A DNA stretch of 41,599 bases. Source: Sphingobium sp. C100. Lineage in GTDB: Bacteria > Pseudomonadota > Alphaproteobacteria > Sphingomonadales > Sphingomonadaceae. Position 1 is the stretch's first letter; every line of letters starts with the position of its first letter. Shown here piece by piece: positions 1 to 8,004 of the stretch. The translations under genes and the position numbers were made by a program. The stretch covers positions 1 to 41,599 of the forward strand of contig NZ_AYOY01000155.1 in assembly GCF_000508185.1 (NCBI RefSeq), written 5' to 3'. Below the pieces are notes generated by a model. The model saw nothing but the letters and a program-made list of their open reading frames with translations. It did no database searches and had not been told where the DNA came from.

Positions 1-263
1 AATCACAATGTCAAAGAACCGAACCAAATCACAAACCGGACACCGATTGTTCCCCGTACTTTCGTCCGAGGGACTTGATGTCCGTCTATGTTGGCGACCG
101 TCTGTTTCAGCGCCCTAAGAGGCGGCGTCCCGTCCGGTGAGGCGGCATATATGGAGGGCATTTCGAACCGTCAAACGCTTTTTGCATTTTTGTTTCAGAA
201 ATTTTTGGGAGGTTCTTTGCTAGACGCTTCCCATCGCGATCAGGATCAGGGACGAGAGATATC
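1..263. other. Intergenic leader upstream of the flippase gene
   Basis: No convincing gene is seen here. The reading frame at 88-315 has no ribosome-binding site and overlaps the start of the flippase gene. The stretch at about 170-225 is AT-rich for this genome and is the most likely place for the flippase promoter, but no clean -35/-10 pair stands out. The region is cut by the window edge, so what lies to the left is unknown. Confidence 0.5.
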
Positions 264-1751
264 ATGGGTTTGCAGGATGCCGACGCGAACGACGCGGGTT
301 TTGGCGCGCGTATAAGGAGCGCCATATTCTGGCGATCGGGCAGCCAGATCCTGTCGCAGATCATGAGCTGGGTGGTGACGCTGGCCGTCATCCGCCTGCT
401 CGATCCAGCCGACTATGGCCTGTTCGCCATGACCCAGGTGATCCTGAACTTCGCGACCTTCCTCAACGGCTATGGGCTGGTGAGCGCGCTGGTCCAGTCG
501 GACAGGGTCGAGCCGCACCGCCTGCGCCAGGCCTTTGGCATCATGCTGCTGCTGAACGGAGGGCTGGCGCTCGCCCAGCTGGCCATCGCGCCTTTGGCGG
601 CGGATTATTATGACCAGCCGATGGTCGCCGACCTGCTGCGCGTACAGGCGCTGCTCTATCTGTCGACCCCGTTCATTTCGATACCCGAGGCGATCATGGG
701 CCGGGCGCTGGATTTCAGGCGGCCAGCGGTCGTCAACCTGATCGCCGCCGCCGCATCGGCCGCCGTTGCGCTGACCGGCGCGCTGTCGGGATGGGGCGTG
801 TGGACGCTGGTTTTCGCGCCGATCGCGGGATTTTGGGTCAAGGCGGCGGGCTATGTCATCGTCACCGGGTTCAAACCGATCCCCAGTTTCGATTTTCGCG
901 GCACCGGCGCCATGGTGACCTATGGCGCGTCGCTGCTGGGCGGGCAGTTGTTCTGGATCGCCCAGAGCCAGGCCGACATCTTCATCGGCGGGCGTGTGCT
1001 CCATCCGCACGAACTGGGGCTTTATGCCGAGGCGCTGTTCCTGACCCAGATTTTCGTCAGCAAATTCGTGCCGCCGCTCAACGACGTCGCCTTCCCCGCC
1101 TATGCGCGGATGCAGAAGGACGTCAGCCGCGTCTCCTGGTCCTTTTGCAAGGCGGTGCGGCTGCTGTTGCTGCTCACCTGCCCCATCTATCTGGGCATGG
1201 CGGTGACCGCCGCGCCGCTGGTGGAGACGCTGTTCGGACGCAAATGGCTCGACATGGCGCCATTCGTCACGATTCTGGCGCTTGCGATGCCGTTCATGAC
1301 GGTGCAGGTGATGTTCGCCCCGGTGAGCAATGCGCTGGGTCGCCCCGGCACCACCGCGCGAGTCGCGGCGGTCGGCGCGGTGCTGATGCCGGCCGCGTTC
1401 CTGATCGGCATCCAGTTCGGCGCGATCGGCCTGGCCTGGGCGTGGCTGGCGAGTTTCCCGGTGCTGACCGCGATTACCGCGCGACTCGCGGGTGCGCCCA
1501 TGGGGTTGCGCTTCACCGACCTCATCCGCGCGGCCGCGCCGGGCCTGGGCTGTTCCGTTCTGATGGCCGGGGTGGTGATCGGCGTGGGCCATCTGCTGCC
1601 CCCGCTGCCTGCGCCGGCCCGTCTGGGCATATTGGTGCCGGTGGGCGGCATCGCATTCCTGGCCGCGCTGATGCTGTGCGCGCGCGGCACACTGATGGAG
1701 TTGGTCGCACTGGTCGTCCGGCGGACGCCACCGGCCCAGGCAACGGCCTGA
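264..1751 (+). CDS. Polysaccharide/lipopolysaccharide flippase, MOP superfamily (Wzx-like)
   Basis: A 495-residue integral membrane protein. The N-terminus has a short amphipathic segment followed by the sequence LDPADYGLFAMTQV, which is typical of the polysaccharide-synthesis branch of the MOP exporter superfamily. About 12 hydrophobic segments run to the C-terminus, which ends in an Arg-rich cytoplasmic tail. Family members flip lipid-linked oligosaccharide units across the inner membrane for capsule, exopolysaccharide or O-antigen assembly. The ATG at 264 follows a weak purine-rich stretch (ACGAGAGA). No glycosyltransferase or polymerase gene lies on its right, so any polysaccharide cluster must extend to the left, outside the window. 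The substrate cannot be told from sequence. The family call is secure; the direction and cargo are inferred. Confidence 0.88.
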   Translation: MGLQDADANDAGFGARIRSAIFWRSGSQILSQIMSWVVTLAVIRLLDPADYGLFAMTQVILNFATFLNGYGLVSALVQSDRVEPHRLRQAFGIMLLLNGGLALAQLAIAPLAADYYDQPMVADLLRVQALLYLSTPFISIPEAIMGRALDFRRPAVVNLIAAAASAAVALTGALSGWGVWTLVFAPIAGFWVKAAGYVIVTGFKPIPSFDFRGTGAMVTYGASLLGGQLFWIAQSQADIFIGGRVLHPHELGLYAEALFLTQIFVSKFVPPLNDVAFPAYARMQKDVSRVSWSFCKAVRLLLLLTCPIYLGMAVTAAPLVETLFGRKWLDMAPFVTILALAMPFMTVQVMFAPVSNALGRPGTTARVAAVGAVLMPAAFLIGIQFGAIGLAWAWLASFPVLTAITARLAGAPMGLRFTDLIRAAAPGLGCSVLMAGVVIGVGHLLPPLPAPARLGILVPVGGIAFLAALMLCARGTLMELVALVVRRTPPAQATA

Positions 1752-1769
1752 ACCGGCGGCCATGCCGCG

Positions 1770-2198
1770 TCACGCGGTCTGGATATAATCGCGCAGCGAC
1801 GCCGCTTCCGATTCGATGCTGTCGATGCGATATTTGACCAGGTCGCCGATCGAGATCATCCCCGCCAGCGCGCCGTCGACCACGACGGGCAAGTGGCGGA
1901 TGCGTCGCTTGGTCATCAGGGACAGGCTGTGCATGATGGGGGTCTGGTCATCAATGGTGATCGCCGGCGCGGTCATCACCTCGCCAACGCTGTGATCAAG
2001 CGCCGCCGGGCCGTCCTGCGCCACGCGGTAGACAAGATCGCGTTCCGAGAAAATGCCGACGACCTGCCCGTTCTCGACCACCGGGACGCAACCGATTCGC
2101 TGTTCGGCCAATAGTCGCACGGCGGAGAGCACGCTGTCGGTCGGCCCGACCTGGATGACGTCGCTTCCCTTGCCCTGCAATATCGCTGCGATAGTCAT
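1770..2198 (-). CDS. CBS-domain pair protein
   Basis: A 142-residue protein made almost wholly of two CBS motifs (about residues 8-62 and 72-128). Typical CBS sequence includes VGIFSERDLVYRV at the end of the first repeat and GMISIGDLVKYRI at the end of the second. CBS pairs bind adenine nucleotides or related ligands and usually act as energy or redox sensors. Here there is no attached catalytic domain. I chose the ATG at 2198 because a GGAG ribosome-binding site precedes it; the frame stays open further upstream, but that stretch lies antisense to the next genes and is not protein-like. It is convergent with the flippase (18 nt between stop codons) and divergent from the small membrane protein at 2331. 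The partner process is unknown. Confidence 0.87.
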   Translation of the reverse strand: MTIAAILQGKGSDVIQVGPTDSVLSAVRLLAEQRIGCVPVVENGQVVGIFSERDLVYRVAQDGPAALDHSVGEVMTAPAITIDDQTPIMHSLSLMTKRRIRHLPVVVDGALAGMISIGDLVKYRIDSIESEAASLRDYIQTA

Positions 2199-2330
2199 GA
2201 CCTGCTCTCCTTTTCGCCTGAAATCATCTGGCCGTTTTTTAACGCGGTTTCCGAGCGATCGGCTGCGCCGTTCGACATCCAATCGCTTCGGGCGCTTGAT
2301 GATCCCACTTTCGCACCCCAAAGAAAAGGG

Positions 2331-2630
2331 ATGACACGCAAGGAAGCGCTCGATGACCCGCAGATTGCGGCTACCGCCTGGGCCAGGTTCCGCCGCATCA
2401 TGGCGTGGATGGCGCTGGGCGGCGGCATCTGCGTCGCGGCGGCCCTGTTCTTCCTTTATTGGTGGACCGGCGGGCTGCCGATCCACATGGCTATCGCCAC
2501 CATATTGGGGGTATGGCTGACCTTCATGCTGGGGACCGGGCTGATGGCGCTTGCCTTTCTGTCGAGCGGGACCGGGCATGACGAACAGGTGATGGACAGG
2601 TTGAAGGACGAGGTGCCGCTGGATGACTGA
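2331..2630 (+). CDS. Small two-helix membrane protein
   Basis: A 99-residue protein with two predicted membrane helices (about residues 23-45 and 52-78), a charged N-terminus and an acidic cytoplasmic-type tail. No named catalytic motif is visible. An AAAGGG stretch lies directly against the ATG, so the ribosome-binding site is poorly spaced. Its last 8 nt overlap the start of the thioesterase gene, which suggests translational coupling and a shared transcript. The same pairing of a small membrane protein with a YciA-type thioesterase may be conserved in sphingomonads, but I cannot check this. No function is proposed. Confidence 0.72.
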   Translation: MTRKEALDDPQIAATAWARFRRIMAWMALGGGICVAAALFFLYWWTGGLPIHMAIATILGVWLTFMLGTGLMALAFLSSGTGHDEQVMDRLKDEVPLDD

Positions 2631-3000
2631 AATCAAGGGCGACGTGGTGCTGCGGGCGATGCCGCGACTCGCCGACATCAATGCCAATGGTCATATTTTC
2701 GGCGGCTGGGTGCTGAGCCAGATGGACATTGCCGGCGGCATTGTCGCGCACCGCATCGCGCAAGGCGCGGTTGCGACGGTGGCGATCGAAAGCATGAAGT
2801 TCATCACGCCGATCCTGCTGGGCGATGTCGTGTCGGTCTATGCGCAGGAGGAGCGGCGCGGCCGCACGTCGGTCGCGATTCGCATCGACGTGGTGGCGAC
2901 GCGCGGCATCGAGCAGCAGCAAGTCGAGCTGACCAGCGGCGTCTATACCTTCGTCGCGCTGGACGCGAATCACCGCCCCCGGCCACTGCCGCAAGGTTAG
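2623..3000 (+). CDS. Acyl-CoA thioesterase, YciA-type hotdog fold
   Basis: A 125-residue single hotdog domain. The sequence DINANGHIFGGWVLSQMD (residues 18-35) matches the YciA/acyl-CoA hydrolase signature, including the Asn-x-x-Gly-x-x-Phe-Gly-Gly loop and the downstream Asp that activates water. The later segment ESMKFITPILLGDVV is also typical of the family. Members hydrolyse acyl-CoA thioesters to free acids and CoA in the cytosol, often with broad chain-length range. The length is close to that of E. coli YciA. The ATG lies inside the end of the preceding membrane-protein gene (ATGACTGA). It is convergent with the DUF4139 gene 6 nt away. The family is clear; the physiological substrate is not. 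Confidence 0.88.
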   Translation: MTEIKGDVVLRAMPRLADINANGHIFGGWVLSQMDIAGGIVAHRIAQGAVATVAIESMKFITPILLGDVVSVYAQEERRGRTSVAIRIDVVATRGIEQQQVELTSGVYTFVALDANHRPRPLPQG

Positions 3001-3006
3001 ACCGGG

Positions 3007-4557
3007 CTAGGGGCGAAGACGCTCGGCAAAGCTGAAGTCCGCCTTGCCATTGGCGGGGATGGTCACGCGCCAGATCCAGCCATTGCCGCGTCGTTCCATG
3101 TCGGCGGGGCGCGGATCGACATTATGCGGGATCGTGACTTCGGCGGTCACGTCAAAGGGCCGGGCGTTGCTGAGCGTGATGGCCCATTGGCGGCGCTTGC
3201 CCGATTCGGCGAGGCGCCGGACCGCGATGCGCACATCGGCGCTGCTGGCGATGTCGTAATCGACTCGTTCGCCTTCCGCCTTGTCGCCAATATCGGCTTC
3301 CCCCGCGAGCAGGCGCATTCCATCGACCTGTTCGAAGATCGCCACCCGGCCCGAGGGCATGGCGAGGCCAAGACCATCCTGTTTCCGGTTCTGGAGACGC
3401 AGACGGAGCGTCATCGGCTGCGATTCGCCGTCATTCGCATCATGTCCGATGGTCGCGGCATAAAGACGTTCGACCTTCACATCGGACTGACGCAACAGCG
3501 CGACCTGTTTCTGACCATTGGCGGCGACATCGACAGAGAAGGGGACGCGATAGAGTTTCAGATCGCCGACATCCTCGGGCGGCGGAGGGGGTGGGGGTGG
3601 AGGCGGTGGCGCCGGGGCGGCGAGCGCCATGGCGCCACCGTTTCTACGCGCCGTGACCATGATTTCCTGCGCCGCCATCATCAGCGGCGGCGGCCGGTCG
3701 ACCGGCGTGAGCCTCCAGCGCGGATGCGTGCTGGTAATGTCCATCGGCCAGCAGGTCAGCCGCAATGCGCCGCCGGTCGGGCGCGGTTGCGGACCGCGCC
3801 GCGCCTTGTTAGGCTGGCCCGCGATCACGTTGAGACGGGCGTCCGAAAAGCCGGTGACGCCGCCATTGGCGACGGTCAGCCAGGCCATGAGGTCGATCGT
3901 CCTGCCGTCCTGCCGCATGTCCGCGACATAATTGGCGGCCCAGTCGAAGCCTTCGGCAAGATAGGTGAGTTGCAGCGTCGCGCGGGTGGCGCGGTCCGCC
4001 GTCGCGATCACCGACAGGGTCGGGCGTGGCGACAGGTCGGCCGGCGCTTCGGCATACAGCATCCGTTCGGGCAGGCCGCTGCACCCCAGCGCTTCATAGC
4101 CGGCCGCCGTCTGCACGATCACGCCGCCGGTGGGACCGGCGCTGATGATCGCGTCCTGATCCGTCACCTTGCCCGTCTGGCGATCGGTGCGGCGCAGCGT
4201 GACGCGGCGCTTCAGATAGGCGTCGACCAGACCGGCGGGCGACAGCAGCCGGGCATCGCGATTTTTCTCGCGCACACCGCCGGGCAGGCCGGAGAGGACG
4301 GCGGTTTCGGGCATCAGCCCTTCGGCCACCCCTTCGAAACGCACCACCGATTCGCCCTGGGGCAGATCGACGGTGCGCGTTTCGGTGACGAGCGCATAGC
4401 CGCCCGGCCAGTCGCGATCGATCGCCCCCTTCGCGCGACCCGGCTGGCGATAAACAGTGACGGACACCGAATCGCGCCGGGTCGAAATGACCGTGCCGGC
4501 TTGCGCCTGCGCCAGGCAGGTCCACAGCAGCAAAGCCAGGGCAAGGAAGCGCGACAC
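3007..4557 (-). CDS. Exported DUF4139-family protein with TonB-box-like motif and polyproline tract
   Basis: A protein of about 516 residues. I place the start at the GTG at 4557, giving a signal peptide (VSRFLALALLLWTCLAQAQA) and a 16-nt gap after the upstream gene; an ATG at 4617 would add 20 polar residues and overlap that gene. The C-terminal half matches DUF4139, with NARPFDVTAEVTIP near the end resembling the paralogue next door. Between the two halves are two oddities: EIMVTARR at about residue 298, which resembles the TonB box of sphingomonad TonB-dependent receptors, and 11 consecutive prolines at about residues 317-327, expected to need EF-P for translation. The family has no settled biochemical function. 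It follows the paralogue at 4574-5974 in what looks like a two-gene operon. Confidence 0.82.
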   Translation of the reverse strand: MSRFLALALLLWTCLAQAQAGTVISTRRDSVSVTVYRQPGRAKGAIDRDWPGGYALVTETRTVDLPQGESVVRFEGVAEGLMPETAVLSGLPGGVREKNRDARLLSPAGLVDAYLKRRVTLRRTDRQTGKVTDQDAIISAGPTGGVIVQTAAGYEALGCSGLPERMLYAEAPADLSPRPTLSVIATADRATRATLQLTYLAEGFDWAANYVADMRQDGRTIDLMAWLTVANGGVTGFSDARLNVIAGQPNKARRGPQPRPTGGALRLTCWPMDITSTHPRWRLTPVDRPPPLMMAAQEIMVTARRNGGAMALAAPAPPPPPPPPPPPEDVGDLKLYRVPFSVDVAANGQKQVALLRQSDVKVERLYAATIGHDANDGESQPMTLRLRLQNRKQDGLGLAMPSGRVAIFEQVDGMRLLAGEADIGDKAEGERVDYDIASSADVRIAVRRLAESGKRRQWAITLSNARPFDVTAEVTIPHNVDPRPADMERRGNGWIWRVTIPANGKADFSFAERLRP

Positions 4558-4573
4558 GCGGGCGCCCGTCCCG

Positions 4574-5974
4574 TCAGTAGCGCGAATCGAAGGTGACGTT
4601 GAGGTCGATCGATCCATTGGCCGGCACCGGAACGCTCCATTCCATCCGGTCGGCCGAAACCCGCCTGCCCTCCAGACTCTGCGCGACGACCCGCGTGTCG
4701 CCCCACAGACCCAGCTGGGCCAGGTCGATCGTCACCGCTTCGGGCCGGGCATTGGTGAGCGTGTAGCGCATCCGCGTTTCCCAGCGCCGGTCGCCCTTGC
4801 GGCTGCGTTGTTCGACAGTCGGACGCACCTTGACGTCGAAGGCATCGCCCGTGCGCAAGGCCATGGACGAGCCCATGGGCGTATGGTCGATATGATTTTC
4901 GCCGATGAATTGCGGGTCGCCGCGCGCGTCACGCATATAGACGCGAATCGTGCCGGCGGGCAGTTGATCCCCCAGGCCACCCTGTCTGGAGGTCGAGAAT
5001 TTGAGCACGCTCGACGCGCTCATCGGTTCGGCCGCGCTGCCCAGCCAGCCATTGACATATTCATAGGTGGAACGCGCCGGCGCGCCCTTCACGTCGAGGA
5101 AACTGACCTGTTTCTGCTGGGCGTTGGCGATCGTCGTGCGGGCCGCCAGCGGATAGAGATAATAGTCGCCCAGCCGTTCGCGCGCGCCGCTTTCGGTGCC
5201 GGCCTGGTCGATCGCGCCGCTGGGGGATTGCAGGCCGCTGATCCGACCACCGCCATTGGCGGGATCGCCCGCGACCAGGATCGTCCGGGCGTTGGTGAAG
5301 CTCGTGCCCGTATTGTTGGTGAGCGTCACCCAGCCCTGCATGTCCATCGCCTGGCTCGCCGCGTCGAACAGCGCGACATAGTCGGCGGTCCATCCGAGAT
5401 TCGGCGTCAGATAGGATAGCCGCGCCGGCAAAGGGCCGCCACGCTGCGCTTCGACCGTCACCGACAGGGTCGGGCGGGCGCGCAAATTGGGCGGCACCCG
5501 GTCGAACACGACGCGCACGGGCAAGCCGTCATCGCGCAGCACTTCGATGCGATTGCCGATCTGAAGCACGATGCCGCCATTGGCCGCCAGCACCTTGGCC
5601 CGTTCCCGCGTCTCCGCGCCGGTGGCCGGATTGGTGCGCACCAGCGTCACCTCCTGCCCCACCGCCTTGTCCATCAGCTTGTCGGGCGAGAGCAGGTCAT
5701 AGTCGAAATTCTGTTCGACGATAGCGAGGCCGGGGCCGGAAAGATTGACCGTTTCCGGCCGGATGCGCGCCGACACATCGGGAAATTCGATGCGGTTGCG
5801 GCCCTGGGTCACCGTCAGTTGCCGGTCATCCTGCACCAGCGACTGGCCATTATTATAGATGGTGACGGCCACGTCGCCCTGCGCCGAAGCGCCGGTCGGG
5901 TCCGTGGCGCTTTGGGCCAGAGCCAGAGAAGGAAGGGCAGCCAGCAGCAGGGCAGGCAGTCGCGCGGCTTTCAT
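4574..5974 (-). CDS. Exported DUF4139 domain-containing protein
   Basis: A 466-residue protein with a signal peptide (MKAARLPALLLAALPSLALAQ) and therefore probably periplasmic or secreted. The early segment GDVAVTIYNNGQSLVQDDR and the later TLTNNTGTSFTNARTILVAG are typical of the DUF4139 family, a beta-rich domain of unknown function. The C-terminus (PVPANGSIDLNVTFDSRY) resembles an outer beta-sandwich end. The ATG at 5974 has GGAG at good spacing. It is followed 16 nt later by a longer paralogue, which suggests tandem duplication with one copy gaining an internal linker. No catalytic residues are evident. A structural or binding role is more likely than catalysis, but this is inference. Confidence 0.85.
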   Translation of the reverse strand: MKAARLPALLLAALPSLALAQSATDPTGASAQGDVAVTIYNNGQSLVQDDRQLTVTQGRNRIEFPDVSARIRPETVNLSGPGLAIVEQNFDYDLLSPDKLMDKAVGQEVTLVRTNPATGAETRERAKVLAANGGIVLQIGNRIEVLRDDGLPVRVVFDRVPPNLRARPTLSVTVEAQRGGPLPARLSYLTPNLGWTADYVALFDAASQAMDMQGWVTLTNNTGTSFTNARTILVAGDPANGGGRISGLQSPSGAIDQAGTESGARERLGDYYLYPLAARTTIANAQQKQVSFLDVKGAPARSTYEYVNGWLGSAAEPMSASSVLKFSTSRQGGLGDQLPAGTIRVYMRDARGDPQFIGENHIDHTPMGSSMALRTGDAFDVKVRPTVEQRSRKGDRRWETRMRYTLTNARPEAVTIDLAQLGLWGDTRVVAQSLEGRRVSADRMEWSVPVPANGSIDLNVTFDSRY

Positions 5975-6039
5975 CGATCACTCTCCGGTCGGTTCGACGC
6001 CCTTGTGCCGGATCATGCCGCGCTTGCAAAGCAGACATG

Positions 6040-6077
6040 AAAAAGGGGACGACGCTTTCCGCCTCGTCCCCCTTTTT
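6040..6077. terminator. Bidirectional intrinsic terminator between DUF4167 and DUF4139 genes
   Basis: An inverted repeat with arms GGGGACGA (6045-6052) and TCGTCCCC (6064-6071) and an 11-nt loop. It is flanked by five A residues on the left (6040-6044) and five T residues on the right (6073-6077). The U-tract is therefore present for transcription on either strand. It sits 16 nt beyond the stop codon of the minus-strand DUF4167 gene, which it most likely terminates. It lies upstream of the DUF4139 pair, so those two genes need their own promoter in the short gap 5975-6039. Confidence 0.8.
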
Positions 6078-6092
6078 CTCATCGCGCCGCTA

Positions 6093-6869
6093 TTATTCGG
6101 CGGCTTCGGTCGCCTTGGACCGGGGCCGGCGCGCGCGCTTCTTGGGCGCGGCCTCCTCGTCCGGTTCGTCCTGCGCGTCATTGTCCGCGCGCGCGATCGA
6201 AGGCGGCAGGATGGTGGCGTCCAGCCCGTCCGCGGGTTCCGCCGCCTTCGCCGTATCGGATTTGCGCGGGCGACCACGACGCGGCCGGGGCGCTTCGGCC
6301 TCGGGCGCGGGTTCCGCCCGTGCAGCCGGTTCGGCCATCAGTTCAGCGGGCGTGCCGGCGGGGCCTTCGGCGCCCATTTCCTGCCGGACGGGGCCGTCTT
6401 CATCGGCGCGGTCGCGGCGATTGCGGTCGCGGCGATGATTGCCGCGCGCTTCGCGCTGATCGTCGGGACGACGGTCCTGATCGCGGGTCGCGCGTTCCGG
6501 CTGGTCGCTGCGTCCATCGTCGGCACCATAGTCGGCGGTGTCGAAGTCATCGCCGCCATCGTCGCCATAATCGTCGTCATTCCGACGATAGCGCTGCTGC
6601 TGTTCTTCCTGACGGGCGCGATTGTCAGCGAGCACGCGGAAATAATGGTCAGCAAATTGCAGATAATATTCGGCGTTCACGCGATCGCCGATCATCTGCG
6701 CATCGCGCGCCATGTTCCTATATTTTTCGAGCAGCTGGGCCGCGTTGCCGCGGGCGCGATTGTCGATGCGGTTCCCATTGTCGCCGCCGCCCCGGTTGCT
6801 ACCATTATTGGTGCGACCGTTATTGTTCCGGCCGCGATTGCGGCGGCCGGCCTGCCGATTGTTGATCAA
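6093..6869 (-). CDS. DUF4167 domain-containing protein
   Basis: A 258-residue, highly charged protein. Residues 1-42 are Asn/Arg/Gly-rich. Residues 43-85 hold the DUF4167 core (AQLLEKYRNMARDAQMIGDR followed by NAEYYLQFADHYFRVL), probably helical. The rest is low-complexity Asp/Arg/Glu/Pro sequence with an AT-hook-like RRGRPRK at about residue 198 and a basic KKRARRPR near the end. The start is TTG, supported by AAGGA 7 nt upstream; no in-frame ATG is near. DUF4167 next to prmC-prfA-hisS is a known alphaproteobacterial arrangement. The disordered, basic character suggests nucleic-acid or ribosome binding, but the function is unknown. A strong terminator follows it. Confidence 0.85.
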   Translation of the reverse strand: MINNRQAGRRNRGRNNNGRTNNGSNRGGGDNGNRIDNRARGNAAQLLEKYRNMARDAQMIGDRVNAEYYLQFADHYFRVLADNRARQEEQQQRYRRNDDDYGDDGGDDFDTADYGADDGRSDQPERATRDQDRRPDDQREARGNHRRDRNRRDRADEDGPVRQEMGAEGPAGTPAELMAEPAARAEPAPEAEAPRPRRGRPRKSDTAKAAEPADGLDATILPPSIARADNDAQDEPDEEAAPKKRARRPRSKATEAAE

Positions 6870-7185
6870 GACATGATCCTTGCGTTCGCTATGCCAAACT
6901 TCATTGAAGACACTGTTCGGTCGCCATCCCCAAGCACGGCCCGTCTTTCAGGCCGAATATAGCTCCGCCGGGCATGGACCGTCATGCGGGCCAATCCCCA
7001 GCCGCCAGCGGCGCTAGCGCAGCGAACGCCGTCATGACTATAAGGAGCTTAAAAAACGGCCTTTTCTGTCAATGGCCAAAGCGACCAGAACACGAGATGG
7101 AGCCGTTCCTAACCCCGATGTAGTGGCTTTCGCGCCATAAACCAAGCAATTTTCGCTTGCCCCAAGGTAAATGGATGGTTGCGCC
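6870..7185. other. 316-nt gap between prmC and DUF4167
   Basis: No protein gene or recognisable structured RNA is seen. On the minus strand, reading away from prmC, there is first a small hairpin (CAAGC at 7143-7147 pairing with GCTTG at 7155-7159). Next comes a weak GGCC/GGCC hairpin followed by six T residues (about 7053-7078), which could act as a leaky terminator for prmC. The candidate DUF4167 promoter at 6956-6985 follows. The two hairpins are weak and I would not rely on them. Confidence 0.4.
6956..6985 (-). promoter_or_regulatory. Candidate sigma-70 promoter for the DUF4167 gene
   Basis: On the minus strand, ATGACG (6980-6985) is followed after 18 nt by TATATT (6956-6961). Transcription would start near 6949, leaving about 80 nt of leader before the TTG start at 6869. 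The -10 element is good and the -35 element shares TGAC with the consensus. This would make DUF4167 transcription at least partly independent of hisS-prfA-prmC. Confidence 0.4.
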
Positions 7186-8004
7186 CTATGGACGGGTCGC
7201 GACAAGGCAGCGATCATGTCCCGCCAGATCGCGCCGCACGGCGACGGCCAGCCCCTGCGCCGTGAGCAAGGCGGAAACGCTGTCCTTCTGATCATGGCCG
7301 ATCTCGATCGCGGCCATGCCGCCGGGCGCGATCAGGCGCGGCAGGTCCGGCGCGATGCGGCGATAATCGTCGAGCCCGTCGATGCCGGCATACAGCGCGC
7401 TGGCCGGTTCATGCAGCACGTCGCCCGACAGTGGCGCGTCGCGGGCGATATAGGGCGGGTTGATCAACAGCAGGTCGAAAGGGCCGCCAATCCCCTGCCC
7501 CCAGTCGCCCGGACGGAACATCGCCCGCGCGGCAAGGCCCAGCCGCGCGGCATTGTCCTGCGCGACGGCGAGCGCGGCCGGCGAAGCGTCCACGCCGGTC
7601 CCATGCGCCTGCGGCCATTGCGCCAGCGCGGCCAGCAGCAGCGCCCCCGATCCGGTGCCAAGGTCCAGGATCGTGACGGGCGCGCGGCCGGCGAAATGAT
7701 CGACCGCCGCCTCGATCAGCGTCTCGCTGTCGGGCCGGGGGATGAGCACATCGGGCGTGACGCGCAGGGTGACGGTCCAGAAATCGCGTGTGCCCACGAT
7801 GTGCGCAATCGGTTCGCCGGCGACGCGACGCGCCAGCAGCGCGGCGAAAATGGCGGGAGTATCGCGTTCGCGTTGCCGCAGCAGCATGTCGGGGCGCGAC
7901 AGGCCGAGCGCGTGGGCCATCAGCAGTTCGGCGTCGAGGCGCGGTGTGTCGGACAGGACAGCGAGTTGGACAGTTGCGGCGCGCAGCGCGTCGGGGACGT
8001 TCAC
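7186..8004 (-). CDS. prmC: Release factor glutamine methyltransferase PrmC (HemK)
   Basis: A 272-residue S-adenosylmethionine-dependent methyltransferase that N5-methylates the Gln of the GGQ motif in release factors RF1 and RF2 in the cytosol. The SAM-binding motif DLGTGSG is at residues 114-120. The catalytic NPPY is at residues 182-185 (INPPYIARD). The N-terminal helical domain carries [11 protein letters not shown] at residues 24-34. The start is a GTG at 8004, which overlaps the prfA stop by 4 nt (GTGA). It is thus co-translated with its own substrate, RF1. The length is normal for the family. Confidence 0.96.
   Translation of the reverse strand: MNVPDALRAATVQLAVLSDTPRLDAELLMAHALGLSRPDMLLRQRERDTPAIFAALLARRVAGEPIAHIVGTRDFWTVTLRVTPDVLIPRPDSETLIEAAVDHFAGRAPVTILDLGTGSGALLLAALAQWPQAHGTGVDASPAALAVAQDNAARLGLAARAMFRPGDWGQGIGGPFDLLLINPPYIARDAPLSGDVLHEPASALYAGIDGLDDYRRIAPDLPRLIAPGGMAAIEIGHDQKDSVSALLTAQGLAVAVRRDLAGHDRCLVATRP

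Noticed and set aside
88..315. 75-codon frame at the left end of the window
   Set aside because: No ribosome site, biased composition, and it overlaps the start of the flippase gene in another frame.
246..1763. Open frame of 505 codons antisense to the flippase gene
   Set aside because: The product is His/Arg/Gln-rich shadow sequence with no recognisable domain; the sense strand encodes a clear membrane protein.
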